Shown here piece after piece: positions 10,201-18,722 of a stretch of 61,241 nt of DNA. Location: the NCBI GenBank assembly GCA_022562275.1, contig JADFPP010000010.1, positions 1-61,241 of the forward strand, read 5' to 3'. The position numbers and the translations under genes are program-made. Position 1 is the stretch's first letter, and each line of letters opens with the position of its first letter. This DNA is from Bacteroidota bacterium (GTDB lineage: Bacteria > Bacteroidota > Ignavibacteria > Ignavibacteriales > Ignavibacteriaceae). The notes beneath the pieces are model-generated. The model searched no databases and was not told the origin of the DNA. It worked only from the letters and a program-made list of their open reading frames with translations.

Positions 10201-10918
10201 GATGATGAATGCAAATTTATATTTGCCGTTGCAAATGGTGAAAAAAAACAATTTGGAGATTTGCGTTTACTTTGCATTCATTATTAGCGACAATATGTTA
10301 AGTAATAAAACTAATGATAAGATCAATAATTTTGATAATTTAATCATTTCAAAACCAATGGTGCAAATTTTCAATAACCAAACAGAAGGAGATGTCGCTC
10401 ATTCCAGTGCACAATTAATTCAAACTCTTATCAGGTTTAATTCTGAATTAAATAATATTAAAATAAAATTCAAGAAGAATAAGAAAGTAGAAAAAGCAAA
10501 AATTAATAAACAACGTGGTACGTTACATCAGCTGCCATTTTCTGAATTGTTAAAAGATGAAAACGTAAGCGGCTTTTTAAAAGTGAATCAATTTGCAGGA
10601 ATAACTTACTTCGACAGGGAAAGATTTGAAAATCTGGTTGAGTGGTTGTTTCAGTTAATTGTTATTAAATCATTCTCTTTATATGAAAAAGAACTTACAA
10701 CGGGTAAAGAGAAAAAGAAGAAATCAAAGAAATCTTTAAACAAACAAGAGTTGGAAAGATTGTTGCTCAATGTTATAAAAAGCTGTTTTGCTTCGGCACA
10801 AAATCTTACCTGGCTTGCTGAAGAATCTGGTTATGACGTGGAAAAATTTAGCAATAGTTTAATAAATCTAAAGAAGAAACCTAAACCCCGGGAAAAGGAA
10901 AAAGTATATGCCAGGTAA
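7226..10918 (+). CDS. Large GH13 (alpha-amylase superfamily) protein
   Basis: A 1230-residue protein whose centre is a GH13 catalytic barrel. Region I is ASDMVPNHTG (about 416-421), region II has the nucleophile Asp in IIRFDAAMTL (about 535), and region III has the acid/base Glu in LLLAEAFW (about 602). Region IV reads FMSNPDEET where the classical motif is N-H-D, so the usual His is Pro. The N-terminal ~270 residues and C-terminal ~400 residues are lysine-rich and resemble no domain I recognise. There is no signal peptide, so it is probably cytoplasmic and more likely a transglycosylase or phosphorylase-type enzyme than a secreted amylase. It overlaps the next gene by 11 bases and follows the ligase genes in the same direction. 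Confidence 0.8.
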   Translation: MIKYDFHISKSARIKYKFDESFYSLNGNLIIANSQAARYISTRINNVRKSEGAYDMLVTTGEINALGVLHEVYHYLLNQYAESENPGVIQRSIEYLTSTLKEERLNKVLLSFVTEFPPLDVYKGIIKSEEYLKGKTNNKANREIILEELIVLYFENNNPAADRLNELFSDKNLKENSPYTELINKTEKFFDNEKPTGIGGLHLFSMFRKPITAYPYNLEEQLLFIKNEWGLILDSKLLNKLLKGTDLIKEDYKLFIKHGGGEKATPPVPDYKHEIEQLKAIGKKKSEDDPIIPLTEAEQFTEDTHWMSDVVMIAKNIFVWMHQLSEKYGYEIKRLDEIPDQELDQLAEWNYTALWMIGIWERSNASKKIKQKMGNPEAAASAYSLYDYEIAAELGGEEAFNNFKHRAWLRGIRLASDMVPNHTGIYSKWMIEKPEYFIRTAIPPFHNYSFTGDNLSDNERVEIRIEDKYYTHEDAAVVLERKDNQTGERVYIYHGNDGTNMPWNDTAQLNLLNPEVRSALINVIKHVAQKTPIIRFDAAMTLSHKHFQRLWYPEPGSGGAIPSRSDYSMTKKEFYKQIPVEFWREVVDTINEEMPNTLLLAEAFWLMEGYFVRSLGMHRVYNSAFMHMLMKEENDKYRKLIKNTLEFNPEILKRYVNFMSNPDEETTVNQFGKGDKYFGVAMMMVTLPGLPMFGHGQIEGFSEKYGMEYKRAYYNEVVDEHLVWRHKKEIFPLLKMRHIFSQVENFELYDFIDGNGEVNDNVFAYSNHSGNENALVIYNNSYQTFEGAIKYSNPKMNNRTIQPGRDIASIFDFKLNPVYYYIYTDHRTQLQFLLSGKELNENGFKIKVFGYQYRICLNFSEVYDIDGKYEILNLHLNGRGVVSIDDALLEMHMTPLHSALEELLAPPNIRKIRNYIFQSEGNVKVNKKIKDQPVTNSIKYGVSALINEMKKYKSGIANNGKLEKSLNNTLINTREFYRLWNRYNNRKTVTKWMMNANLYLPLQMVKKNNLEICVYFAFIISDNMLSNKTNDKINNFDNLIISKPMVQIFNNQTEGDVAHSSAQLIQTLIRFNSELNNIKIKFKKNKKVEKAKINKQRGTLHQLPFSELLKDENVSGFLKVNQFAGITYFDRERFENLVEWLFQLIVIKSFSLYEKELTTGKEKKKKSKKSLNKQELERLLLNVIKSCFASAQNLTWLAEESGYDVEKFSNSLINLKKKPKPREKEKVYAR

Positions 10919-12371
10919 ACTCTTTTTACTAATTATATTTATTGTTTCCTACACAGCAAGTGCACAATTTATTTTGGAAAATGCTTTCCCAAACCTAACA
11001 TTTAACGATCCATTAGATCTTCAGAATTCCGGTGACGGTACCGATAGAATATTTGTAGTAGAGCGGGCAGGAAGAATAAAAGTATTTCCAAATTCTTCGT
11101 CTGTTACTTCATTAAAAACTTATCTTGATATAACCGACAGAGTTGCTTCCGGTGGTGAAAGGGGTTTACTCGGTTTAGCATTCCATCCGGATTATGAAAA
11201 CAATGGTTATTTTTATGTTAACTATACTACAGTTAATCCAAGTACAACAAGAATATCACGCTTCCGGGTTTCATCTGAAAATCCTGATTCCGCAGATAAA
11301 AACAGTGAGGTGATATTATTAACATTCAGCCAGCCGTTCCCAAATCATAATGGTGGCTGGGTTGGTTTCGGACCGGATGACGGTTATCTTTATATAGGTG
11401 TTGGAGACGGCGGAGGCGGCGGGGATACACAAAATAATGCGCAGAATATTGAAACAATTCTCGGAAATATTTTAAGGATTGATGTTGATAATCAGGACAA
11501 CGGTTTGGAATATGCAATTCCCCCCGGTAACCCATTTGCAGACAGCTCAGGAAGTGTTGTAAAAGAAATTTATGCATGGGGTATGCGTAATCCCTGGCGT
11601 AATAGTTTCGATCCTGTTACCGGATGGTTATGGTCTGCTGATGTTGGACAAAATGCCTGGGAAGAAATTGATATTATCGAAAACGGAAAAAATTATGGCT
11701 GGCGCTGTTACGAAGGCAATAATTCATTCAACACCTCAGGCTGTGATTACCCCGAAGAATATATTTTCCCAATCTGGGAATACAACCATGGGCAGGGTTG
11801 TTCGATTACGGGTGGATATGTGTACCGTGGTCCAACCGTACCGGAACTAACAGGAAAATATATTTATGCCGATTACTGTACCAAAACTGTTTGGTCACTC
11901 GAATACGATGGTATTGCACCACCCAATAACCAAACACTATTAACTGCTCCCGGTTCTGTAACTTCTTTTGGTGTAGATGAAAATAATGAATTGTATGTTG
12001 TTACATTTAGCCCCGCTAAAATTTATCGTTTCTCTCCAAGTACAACAGGATTCGAGGACTCGCATTTTCCCTATGAGTATAAACTTGAGCAAAATTATCC
12101 AAATCCATTTAATCCTGAAACTGTAATAAGATTTCAGTTGCCAGCAAACAGTAATGTTCAGTTAAAAGTGTATGATATTTTGGGGCGGGAAGTTACAACT
12201 CTGATTGATAAAGAGTTAGCACAAGGAAAATATGAGGTTACATTTTCCGCCAAAGGCGAAAATGCTTATACACTTACAAGTGGGATATATTTTTATCAAT
12301 TACGAGTCGGCTCCACTACAAGTTCAGGAAAAAATTTCATCCAAACGAAAAAGATGATCCTGATAATGTAA
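10908..12371 (+). CDS. Secreted glucose/sorbosone dehydrogenase-like protein with T9SS sorting domain
   Basis: A 487-residue beta-propeller of the PQQ-dependent sugar dehydrogenase (GSDH) family. An N-terminal signal peptide ends near SYTASAQF. Typical motifs are ERGLLGLAFHPDY, FPNHNGG (the catalytic-His region of soluble glucose dehydrogenase), YIGVGDGGGGGD, WGMRNPWRNSFDP and LWSADVGQNAWEEID. From about residue 395 comes a C-terminal sorting domain with QNYPNPFNPETVIRFQLP and a final FIQTKKMILIM, as used for type IX secretion. The ATG lies inside the end of the GH13 gene with AAGGAAAA upstream, so the two are probably co-transcribed, although one product is cytoplasmic and this one exported. 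Sugar substrate and cofactor are not proven by sequence. Confidence 0.88.
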   Translation: MPGKLFLLIIFIVSYTASAQFILENAFPNLTFNDPLDLQNSGDGTDRIFVVERAGRIKVFPNSSSVTSLKTYLDITDRVASGGERGLLGLAFHPDYENNGYFYVNYTTVNPSTTRISRFRVSSENPDSADKNSEVILLTFSQPFPNHNGGWVGFGPDDGYLYIGVGDGGGGGDTQNNAQNIETILGNILRIDVDNQDNGLEYAIPPGNPFADSSGSVVKEIYAWGMRNPWRNSFDPVTGWLWSADVGQNAWEEIDIIENGKNYGWRCYEGNNSFNTSGCDYPEEYIFPIWEYNHGQGCSITGGYVYRGPTVPELTGKYIYADYCTKTVWSLEYDGIAPPNNQTLLTAPGSVTSFGVDENNELYVVTFSPAKIYRFSPSTTGFEDSHFPYEYKLEQNYPNPFNPETVIRFQLPANSNVQLKVYDILGREVTTLIDKELAQGKYEVTFSAKGENAYTLTSGIYFYQLRVGSTTSSGKNFIQTKKMILIM

Positions 12372-12392
12372 ACTTTTCAATACTGATTTTAT

Positions 12393-12400
12393 TATATTTG
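12393..12400 (+). promoter_or_regulatory. Possible Bacteroidota-type -7 element (TATATTTG)
   Basis: TATATTTG fits the TAnnTTTG -7 consensus known from Bacteroidota. It lies 20 bases before the ATG at 12420, in the gap after the dehydrogenase gene. The -33 side is weak (T-rich only). Use of this consensus in the present organism is inferred. Confidence 0.4.
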
Positions 12401-12419
12401 CATTATAGGATTTGTTACT

Positions 12420-14687
12420 ATGAGTAAAATATTAGCACATATAATAATTCTTTCCTTCTTCACTTTATCAGTATTTGCACAACAGTACTCTAAATCTCAG
12501 CTACAATCTTCCAAGCAAGATCACCATTCAAAAATAAAGTACAATTCTACTTCCGGGGAAAGTTGAGGAGATAATAAAATACTCCCTCTAAACATTAATA
12601 ATCCTTCAGGAACAATTGATACTCTGAGTTACAGGAGATCTTCCCCAGAAAACTGGAACACTAATTTTGGATATTATAATCAAGATGTGATTTTACAATG
12701 GTATGAAGCGCCTGCAGATATAGCAATTTGGGAAATAGGTTTTACTACTGCTGAAAATTTTGACAGCACTTCTGTCAGTGCCACAATAGTAAAACTAAAT
12801 TTAACAAAAGATGAAATTATGAACGCCGGTGAATTAAACTGGGGATATTATCCTTCGGTGGGAGATAGCTTTAATAATATTGCTCCATTTAAAGATGAAG
12901 CTACTGCACCCTGGGTATCTTTCATTTCAGATACTACAGAAATTTTTGGTGATTTTTTTCTAAATTGTTCTGATAGTGATACTACCGACTGTCCCAAATT
13001 TTTACCTGAAGCATCACCAATAGACAGTCCTTTTTATCAGTTTATAAATTTATCCGATGTTTATGGTCAAGTACCGGAGATTTTACAGGGTGATATTTTT
13101 GGAATAGCATTGAAGAATATGAGTACTAATTCAGATTCAAACAGAATTGGAATTTGGTCTCAAGAGAATCCCTCAATTCAAGGTTTTAAGTATTATGAGA
13201 ATGGGCGATTTACACCCATTAGCGGAATAGGATGGTGGACACAAAAGTATGTTTTGGATATTGCAGTAGTAGTAGAATTTATTGATGGACCTCATGTTCG
13301 AATTTATGTAACGCAACTTCACACAACGCTTTCAACCGAACCGAGAGAAGTGCAGGCAATTCTATATGGCAATATAGCCGGAATAGATTCTTTTTCGCTT
13401 ATGTATTCAATTGATTTAGGTCTTTCTTTTACCGAAGTTCCGATGGATAGTATTGGTGATGATACATATATTGGTGAAATACCCGGTCAGATTCCCGGTA
13501 GTGTAATACTCTATTTTGCTAAAGCCATTGATACTGATGGAAGAGAATGGAAATCAGCTCAATATTCATATAAAATATTTAAAAAGGAGAGTGATGTTTT
13601 ATTCCTCTATAACTCTAATGTTTTTTCAATCGCTACCGCAAGTTATTTCTATTTAGGAAATGGAACAGCGGAGCCGGTAGAGCACGATTATTGGTCAACA
13701 GCAACCGATGGAATGCCTGAAATGGACAATCTGCTTGAATTGTATAAATATGTAATTCAAGTTGATGGCTCATTCCCAGAATATGATTTGACTATAAATA
13801 TAAAAAGCTGGCTTGATAACCATACACAGCAAGGGATGTATGGATATTTACTCTCAAGCCAGGATTATGGATGTATTTTATCATCTTGTGCAGATACAAC
13901 TTTTGTACCCGGAACATTTCAAAATGATTATCTTGGAATAAGTGGTTTGAAGCAGGACTTTTCAAATGGTTCTAATCTGCCGATGAATATTGTTCCCGTT
14001 CAAAATGATCCATTAAGCGACTGGGCTTTTATTTATAATAATGATAGTTCAGTTACCTATTGGTATCATCCAAAATTTGAACTTGGTTTTACAAATTGGA
14101 TAGATAAAATTAATTTTGACTCCAGTAGCGGAGCAACTCCGTTTTTCACAGAAGCATTAACGGAATATGTTGTTGCTGTTAGAAACGAATCAACTAACTT
14201 TAAAACTGCATTTCTTACCTATGATTATTTGGGAAGTAATTTTAGAAGTGATACTAGTTCTGTTTTATATCCGGAAGTTACAGATGATCCAAAATATGCC
14301 TGGGGAATAACAGTTAGTAACCAGGCAGCAGAGTTTTTAAAGTGGGCTGGATTGGTTCTAGATGTTGAAGACGATGATAAGAGAACAGATAATAATATTC
14401 CTATTGCATTTAGTTTAAGTCAAAACTATCCCAATCCATTTAATCCTGAAACGGTAATAAGATTTCAGTTACCAACAAATAGTAATGTCCGGTTAACTGT
14501 GTATGATATTTTGGGGCAGGAAGTTGCAACGCTTGTTAATAAAGAATTCACACCGGGAAAATATGAAGTTAAGCTCGACGCTTCAGATTTTTCAAGCGGG
14601 ATATATTTTTATCAATTACGTGCAGAATCTTTAACAAATACAGGAAGTAATTTTGTTCAAACGAAGAAAATGATTCTTTTGAAGTGA
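12420..14687 (+). pseudogene. Secreted T9SS-type protein interrupted by an in-frame TGA
   Basis: ATG 12420 begins a clear signal peptide (MSKILAHIIILSFF, then LSVFAQQ). The frame reads 48 codons to TGA at 12564-12566 and then continues in the same frame, without shift, to TAA at 14687 (755 sense codons in all). The part after the stop has extracellular beta-rich character (PGQIPGSVILYFAKAIDTDG) and a complete C-terminal sorting domain (QNYPNPFNPETVIRFQLP, ending FVQTKKMILLK). That domain is useless without the signal peptide, so the two pieces belong together. Sequence around the stop reads TSGES-stop-GDNK, consistent with GGA to TGA. The nearest restart is GTG 12687, without a convincing ribosome site. 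A recent nonsense mutation or a sequencing error is likely; function unknown. Confidence 0.75.
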
Positions 14688-14945
14688 CTCTCTTCTAACA
14701 TCCTGTGAAGCTTGTGTATCATTAAAGAATTTTCGACAAAGGCACAAAAGTACCAAGAATCTCAAAGTACTTATTATTTGGGAGGCCGCCTCTTATTTTA
14801 AATACCAATATTATTTACTGATCAACAATAAAACTATAACAGTAATAAGATCATTCCACTCTTGTTATCAAGAAGGAATTACAATAATTTAAACTTTGTA
14901 ATTGTTAGTTCTACTATTATTTGAATTATTGACAGCGAGGTTGCT

Positions 14946-16877
14946 ATGAATAAGTTCTTTTTTATTCTAACCATTTTCTTTCTCACTTTTACAATTGCTT
15001 CTTTTGCACAGAAGGATAGGCAGAGCAATTCGGATGCTCCCCACGAATTGAATATTGAACAATGGCTTCAAAAGTTTCCCCATTCATTTACACCTCTTAA
15101 TCCTCCTGGCAACAATCCGGAGTTTATATCAGATTTTCTTAATATAAATATCTCTGATGATCCATTCCCGCAGAATGAGCCTTCTGTAAAAATAAGCAGA
15201 AGCGATCCTAACAGAGTAGTTGCTGCATGGAGAGATTTCCGTACCGGTGTAAATCCCCCGCTAAGACGTGTAGGTTTTAGTTACTCAACAGATGGTGGAG
15301 AGACCTGGTCTGTAAGCAAGCTTCTTCCCCAAATAATTCCAGGGGCATCTTTAAGCAGCGATCCAGTCGTTGGTGTGGACATTTCAGGAAATTTCTATGT
15401 TTATACTGTATCGTTAAATGATAACAACGGCAGAGGAGAACTGTGGGTTTTTAAATCTACAGACGGCGGTGAAACTTTTAATGAGGTTTATCTTATTGCG
15501 AAGGGACCCAATTTTTTTGAAGATAAAGAATGGGCAACTGCTAATTTAGATCCCGCAAGCCCTTATGCAAATAATTTATATGTTAGCTGGACTAGGTTCT
15601 CATCCGGCTCAAATATTCTCTTAACAAAATCTACAGATCAGGGTGTTAACTGGAGCGTCCCTATATCGGTGAGTGATGGATCAGGCGTACAAGGGTCATT
15701 CCCGGCAATTGGTTCAAATGGCGAGGTGTATGTTGTATGGCGTGCCAGTGGAAGAATAATGTTCGATAAATCCACTGATGGAGGGGCAACGTTTGGAACA
15801 GATATAGTTGTAAGCACAGCACCAATTTCCTGGTTCCCTACAATGGCGGTTGACTTAAGCGGCGGAATTAGAGATGGATATATTTATGTTGCATGGAATG
15901 ATGAGCGGAACGGTGATGATGATGTGTTTCTCAGTTATTCTTCAGATGGCGGAGATACCTGGCTGAATCCGCCGGTAAGAGTTAACAATGATCCTGTTGG
16001 TAATGGTAAACTTCAATACTGGCCCGGAGTTTCAATTGGTGAAGACGGAACAATTGCAATTTTATTTTATGATACACGTAACACTCCAAGCAATACTTTC
16101 ATTGAAGCGTATTTAGCCAGGTCAACAGATGGTGGTATGACTTTTACAAATGAACTGCTAAGTTCAGAACCATCACCAACAAGTATTCCCAATGGTGCTG
16201 TACGTTTCGGTGATTATATTAATATTGATTATTATGGAAATCACATTGTTACTGTTTGGACGGATGAACGAGCGGGCGGATTTGATATGGATATTTATAC
16301 TGCTGTAATCAACCCGATCATTCCTGTTGAACTAACTACTTTTAGTGCTAATGTTATAAATGGAAAGACAAAATTAGAATGGCAAACTGCAACTGAGTTA
16401 AATAATCTTGGTTTTGAAATCGAACGCTCTATGAACCGGGAAACCTGGATAACAATTGGTTTTGTTGAAGGACATGGTACTACAACAAAACCACAAAATT
16501 ATTCTTTTACTGACATCGGTATCGGCGGAGCAGTTTATTACAGGTTAAAGCAAGTTGACTATGATGGAAACTTTGAATATTCTAATATAGTTGAAGTGAA
16601 TAGTGTTTCCGTTAATACTATTGAATTATCACAAAATTACCCAAACCCGTTTAATCCGGTTACAACTATAAAATATCAAATCGCAAACGATGGTTTTGTA
16701 AGTTTAATAATTTACAACTCACTCGGTGAAGAGATTAAAAAAATTGTTAATGAAATAAAAACTGCCGGCAGTTACAAGGTTTCATTTAATGGGTCGGAAC
16801 TACCAAGCGGAATGTATGTATATCAACTCAAATCAGGTAATTACATTAAATCAGAAAAAATGATTTTAATGAAGTGA
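14946..16877 (+). CDS. Secreted Asp-box (BNR/sialidase-like) beta-propeller protein with T9SS domain
   Basis: A 643-residue exported protein; signal peptide MNKFFFILTIFFLTFTIASF ending near SFAQ. Residues ~60-460 carry about six Asp-box repeats of the S-x-D-x-G-x-T-W type (STDGGETWS, STDGGETF, STDQGVNWS, STDGGATFG, SSDGGDTWL, STDGGMTF), the beta-propeller signature of sialidases and related folds. Catalytic residues of true sialidases are not evident, so enzymatic activity is uncertain. Next comes a fibronectin-like segment (LEWQTATELNNLGFEIERS to YYRLKQVDYDG), then the sorting domain (QNYPNPFNPVTTIKYQI to KSEKMILMK). GCGAGG precedes the ATG. Probably surface-attached or secreted. The 258-base gap before it holds only a degenerate fragment of repeat family B (about 14735-14770). 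Confidence 0.82.
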   Translation: MNKFFFILTIFFLTFTIASFAQKDRQSNSDAPHELNIEQWLQKFPHSFTPLNPPGNNPEFISDFLNINISDDPFPQNEPSVKISRSDPNRVVAAWRDFRTGVNPPLRRVGFSYSTDGGETWSVSKLLPQIIPGASLSSDPVVGVDISGNFYVYTVSLNDNNGRGELWVFKSTDGGETFNEVYLIAKGPNFFEDKEWATANLDPASPYANNLYVSWTRFSSGSNILLTKSTDQGVNWSVPISVSDGSGVQGSFPAIGSNGEVYVVWRASGRIMFDKSTDGGATFGTDIVVSTAPISWFPTMAVDLSGGIRDGYIYVAWNDERNGDDDVFLSYSSDGGDTWLNPPVRVNNDPVGNGKLQYWPGVSIGEDGTIAILFYDTRNTPSNTFIEAYLARSTDGGMTFTNELLSSEPSPTSIPNGAVRFGDYINIDYYGNHIVTVWTDERAGGFDMDIYTAVINPIIPVELTTFSANVINGKTKLEWQTATELNNLGFEIERSMNRETWITIGFVEGHGTTTKPQNYSFTDIGIGGAVYYRLKQVDYDGNFEYSNIVEVNSVSVNTIELSQNYPNPFNPVTTIKYQIANDGFVSLIIYNSLGEEIKKIVNEIKTAGSYKVSFNGSELPSGMYVYQLKSGNYIKSEKMILMK

Positions 16878-16951
16878 CCCGATTAGGTTTGGGCTGAATT
16901 GATAGGTTACAAAGGATCATTTAAAACTAGTAAAATTATTTTCAACATTAA

Positions 16952-16977
16952 GGCGATCATTTTTGATCGTCTTTTTT
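16952..16977 (+). terminator. Rho-independent terminator between convergent genes
   Basis: Stem GGCGATCA / TGATCGTC (one G-T pair) with a TTTT loop, followed by TTTTTT. It lies 74 bases after the Asp-box protein gene and touches the stop of the convergent FAD oxidoreductase gene. Confidence 0.8.
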
Positions 16978-18526
16978 ATCCAAGATATTGTACAACGGCA
17001 TTCGCACAATTATCTCCATCAATCGCTGCAGACACTATACCGCCTGCATAACCTGCACCTTCGCCTGTTGGAAATAATCCTATGATGTCTTCGTGCATAA
17101 AAGAATCTCTGTTGCGGGGAATTCGTATCGGTGAACTTGTTCTTGATTCAGGTGCAACTATTTGCGCTTCTTCTGTGAAGAAACCTTTCATCTTTTTATT
17201 AAAGACTTTTAATGCAATTTTTAACCGGTGTGTTATAAAATCAGGTAACTCAATATCCAATCTTGCAGAAGTTAATCCGGGAATGTAAGAAGCAGCCGGG
17301 AGAGTTTGCGAGTATTTTCCTTCAATAAAATCGGTTACTCTTTGAGCAGGCGCCGCCTGAGTGTAATTGGCTAAACGAAAAGCTAACTGCTCATTTTCCT
17401 GTTGTAACTTAAGACCGTTAAATGGGTAATTTTCATCATAGTTTTTCAATTCTTTCTCTCCTACACTCACAACCAACCCTGAATTAGCAAATGGCGAATC
17501 TCTTCTTGAGAGAGACATCCCATTAATTACGATTTCGTTTTTGGCAGTTGCAGCCGGTACGATAATACCTCCGGGACACATACAAAACGAATACACTCCC
17601 CTGTAATCAACCGTGCACGATAAATTGTAACTTGCTGGAGGAAGATTTTCATTTTTGGTTTTTGAATGATATTGTATTTCATTAATTAAACTTTGCGGAT
17701 GTTCAATTCTTACACCAATTGCAAACGGTTTCGGCTCAATTTTAATTTTATGCTTGTGTAAAAGATAATATATATCTCTTGCGGAATGTCCTGTGGCTAA
17801 AATAACTGCATCAGCAAAGAACTCTTCATTATCATTAACAACTACCCCGATTAGTTTTTTATCTTTTAGAATAAAGTCGGTTACTTTTGAGTTAAAAATA
17901 ATTTCACCGCCGCAACTAGTTATAGTATTGCTTATACTGGTTACAATTTTTGGTAATATATTCGAACCGATATGAGGGTGTGCGTTTATAAATATATCAT
18001 CAGCAGCACCATGCTGAACCAGCACATTAAATATTTTTTTTACATTCCCTCTTTTTAATGATCGCGTATAAAGTTTCCCATCACTGTAAGTGCCCGCACC
18101 GCCTTCACCAAAACAATAATTTGAATCGGGATTAACAATATGTTCCTGCTGTAAATCTCTTATATCTCTTCTTCTGGATTGAACATCTTTTCCCCGTTCA
18201 ATTATTATGGGTTTAACTCCAAGTTCAATTAAACGGAGTGCGGCAAACATTCCTGCCGGACCGAAGCCGACTATTATAACTTTTCTTTCGCTGCTTACTT
18301 TAATATAGTTAATTCTTTCAATTGTATTTTCTGGTTCTTCGCCAACATAAACTGTAACCAAAACTCTGTAAACAGGTTTCTTACGCGAATCTAAAGATCG
18401 CCGGTCAATTTTAATGCTGGTAATTACATTGGGAGAGATTTTTAGTTTCTTAACGACTTTATTTTTTAAATAAAGATGATCGTTAATATAATCCGGAGGA
18501 ATATTTACTTCTACCTGGTATTTCAT
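16976..18526 (-). CDS. FAD-dependent oxidoreductase, COG2509 type
   Basis: A 516-residue flavoprotein. After an N-terminal ~90-residue domain (VEVNIPPDYIND) comes a Rossmann dinucleotide fold, VIIVGFGPAGMFAALRLIE (about 87-105), then IERGKDVQSRRRD, the YCFGEGGAGTYSDGKL stretch and a second FAD motif AVILATGHSARDIYYLL. The C-terminus keeps GLFPTGEGAGYAGGIVSAA, which closes over FAD. This order matches the uncharacterised FAD-dependent dehydrogenases of COG2509; the substrate is not known. A Cys pair region (CMCPGG) lies mid-protein. It is cytosolic and stands alone, convergent with the preceding gene. No damage seen. Confidence 0.87.
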   Translation of the reverse strand: MKYQVEVNIPPDYINDHLYLKNKVVKKLKISPNVITSIKIDRRSLDSRKKPVYRVLVTVYVGEEPENTIERINYIKVSSERKVIIVGFGPAGMFAALRLIELGVKPIIIERGKDVQSRRRDIRDLQQEHIVNPDSNYCFGEGGAGTYSDGKLYTRSLKRGNVKKIFNVLVQHGAADDIFINAHPHIGSNILPKIVTSISNTITSCGGEIIFNSKVTDFILKDKKLIGVVVNDNEEFFADAVILATGHSARDIYYLLHKHKIKIEPKPFAIGVRIEHPQSLINEIQYHSKTKNENLPPASYNLSCTVDYRGVYSFCMCPGGIIVPAATAKNEIVINGMSLSRRDSPFANSGLVVSVGEKELKNYDENYPFNGLKLQQENEQLAFRLANYTQAAPAQRVTDFIEGKYSQTLPAASYIPGLTSARLDIELPDFITHRLKIALKVFNKKMKGFFTEEAQIVAPESRTSSPIRIPRNRDSFMHEDIIGLFPTGEGAGYAGGIVSAAIDGDNCANAVVQYLG

Positions 18527-18612
18527 TGTGTCCTCTGTTTTTGAGGAAAAGATGATCTTTGTTTATCCTGATTTCATATTACTCAGGATTTTGAATTCGG
18601 TTGTGTTTGTCA

Positions 18613-18652
18613 TCCTAAACCTGCCCGACCGGTAGGCGGGTTCATTTCAGGA
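18613..18652. repeat. REP-like palindrome in the 18527-18722 gap
   Basis: An imperfect palindrome: outer TCCT/AGGA, inner CCTGCC, then CGACCGGTAG, then GGCGGG. It is GC-rich in an AT-rich gap. I recognise it as similar to extragenic palindromes common in Bacteroidota/Ignavibacteria genomes; only one copy occurs in this window. Confidence 0.6.
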
Positions 18653-18722
18653 TTTCTGTATTACTTATTATTTATATTCCAAAACAAATTTGGATTGACA
18701 GATGAGTATTATAATTTAATAT

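Noticed and set aside
12564-12566. TGA read as selenocysteine
   Set aside because: No selenoprotein family resemblance, no obvious SECIS hairpin just after it, and an extracellular T9SS cargo is an unlikely selenoprotein.
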